Source of the DNA: Palsa-948 sp964481195
GTDB taxonomy: Bacteria; Bacteroidota; Bacteroidia; Palsa-948
Direction of reading: 5' to 3'
Length of the DNA: 22,769 nt
Assembly (NCBI GenBank): GCA_964481195.1
Contig: CAYZTB010000049.1
Span: 1-22,769 of the forward strand
The position numbers were made by a program, and so were the translations under genes. Position 1 is the first letter of the stretch, and each line of letters begins with the position of its first letter. Shown here piece after piece: positions 22,457 through 22,769 of this stretch. Below the pieces are notes generated by a model. The model worked only from the letters and a program-made list of their open reading frames with translations, made no database searches and was not told the DNA's origin.

Positions 22457-22769
22457 ATGTTCACATCGGATTGGCAAAGTGTGGTTTACGAAGGCCGCAA
22501 CGATGTGGTATTTGAAACCCGCAATAAAGCATACGGTGCCTATGAAATTCGTAGAGATTACAGTAAGTTCCTTACCAAAGCTTTAGTGGTCTCTGTCTCT
22601 ATTGTTGCCTTTGCGGTTGCTTTTCCAATCATTTATAATCTGATAAATGCAGGTATAGAAACTTTTGACAAGCCAATGGATATAATTGTGGATTTAGCTC
22701 CACCACCGCTTGACAAAAACGAACCTCCTCCTCCTCCCACCCCGCCTCCGCCTCCTCCGGTAATGGAAA
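22457..22769 (+). CDS. tonB: TonB-family energy transducer, C-terminus cut by window edge
   Basis: This frame is open from ATG 22457 (MFTSDWQSVVYEGRNDVVFE) to the right edge and gives 104 codons. An in-frame ATG at 22445 would add four residues and overlap exbD by 11 bases. The cytoplasmic part has the RNKAYGAYEIRRDY motif (22-35), common in Bacteroidota TonB proteins. One membrane helix follows (about 42-62), then a proline-rich periplasmic region (APPPL, then runs of Pro with Glu and Thr) that would span towards the outer membrane. The C-terminal TonB domain lies outside the window. Position after exbB-exbD-exbD supports the call. Confidence 0.9.
   Translation, partial: MFTSDWQSVVYEGRNDVVFETRNKAYGAYEIRRDYSKFLTKALVVSVSIVAFAVAFPIIYNLINAGIETFDKPMDIIVDLAPPPLDKNEPPPPPTPPPPPPVME

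Noticed and set aside
1..22769. CRISPR arrays, tRNA or rRNA genes, insertion sequences with transposase
   Set aside because: Reading both strands, I saw no regularly spaced direct repeats, no tRNA-like cloverleaf, no rRNA sequence and no transposase or integrase motifs.

Overview
The window looks like a chromosomal contig from a Bacteroidota bacterium, probably from the Flavobacteriales/Sphingobacteriales side. The signs are an AT-rich sequence, promoter boxes of the Bacteroidota TTTG / TAnnTTTG type, few Shine-Dalgarno sites, an OmpA protein with TPR, propeller and carboxypeptidase-regulatory domains, an ExbB-ExbD-ExbD-TonB cluster, and short GC-rich palindromes in the spacers. No species is claimed. 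There is one 10-N scaffold gap, at 8316-8325.

Layout. (1) Positions 1-2053, minus strand: three genes of unclear role. They are an edge-truncated protein with a Cys cluster, a secreted cysteine-rich protein with lysozyme/lytic-transglycosylase-like signatures, and an orphan protein with a very basic N-terminus behind a textbook Bacteroidota promoter. (2) Positions 2186-6503, minus strand: a small membrane protein, a RidA-family protein, a 2-oxo acid dehydrogenase E2 subunit and a large OmpA-family cell-envelope protein, closely spaced and probably partly cotranscribed. (3) Positions 6635-18181, plus strand: a respiratory complex I cluster in the order nuoE-F-G-[dihaem cytochrome c]-H-I-J-K-L-M-N. 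(4) Positions 18239-20174: a glutamate/aspartate-type DAACS symporter followed immediately by a DedA-family membrane protein. (5) Positions 20328 to the right edge: exbB, two exbD paralogues and the start of tonB, the energy-transducing system for TonB-dependent outer-membrane transport.

The complex I cluster is the most interesting part. It begins at nuoE with its own promoter-like site, so nuoA, B, C and D are not next to it. NuoG is a short form of about 339 residues. It keeps the N1b, His-ligated N3 and N4 cluster ligands but lacks the large molybdopterin-like domain, and it ends with a CxxC...CxxC pattern. Where the rest of nuoG would normally lie there is instead a membrane-anchored dihaem cytochrome c gene, whose stop codon abuts the nuoH start. 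NuoE and NuoF are present with their cofactor motifs, so NADH input is expected. NuoH and NuoJ-N carry the expected proton-pathway residues. Several nuo spacers (E/F, F/G, I/J, K/L) carry palindromic or hairpin sequences.

nuoF looks frameshifted by the N gap, but this is best explained as an assembly artefact. The same 7 bases flank the gap on both sides, and merging them restores an uninterrupted 446-residue NuoF.
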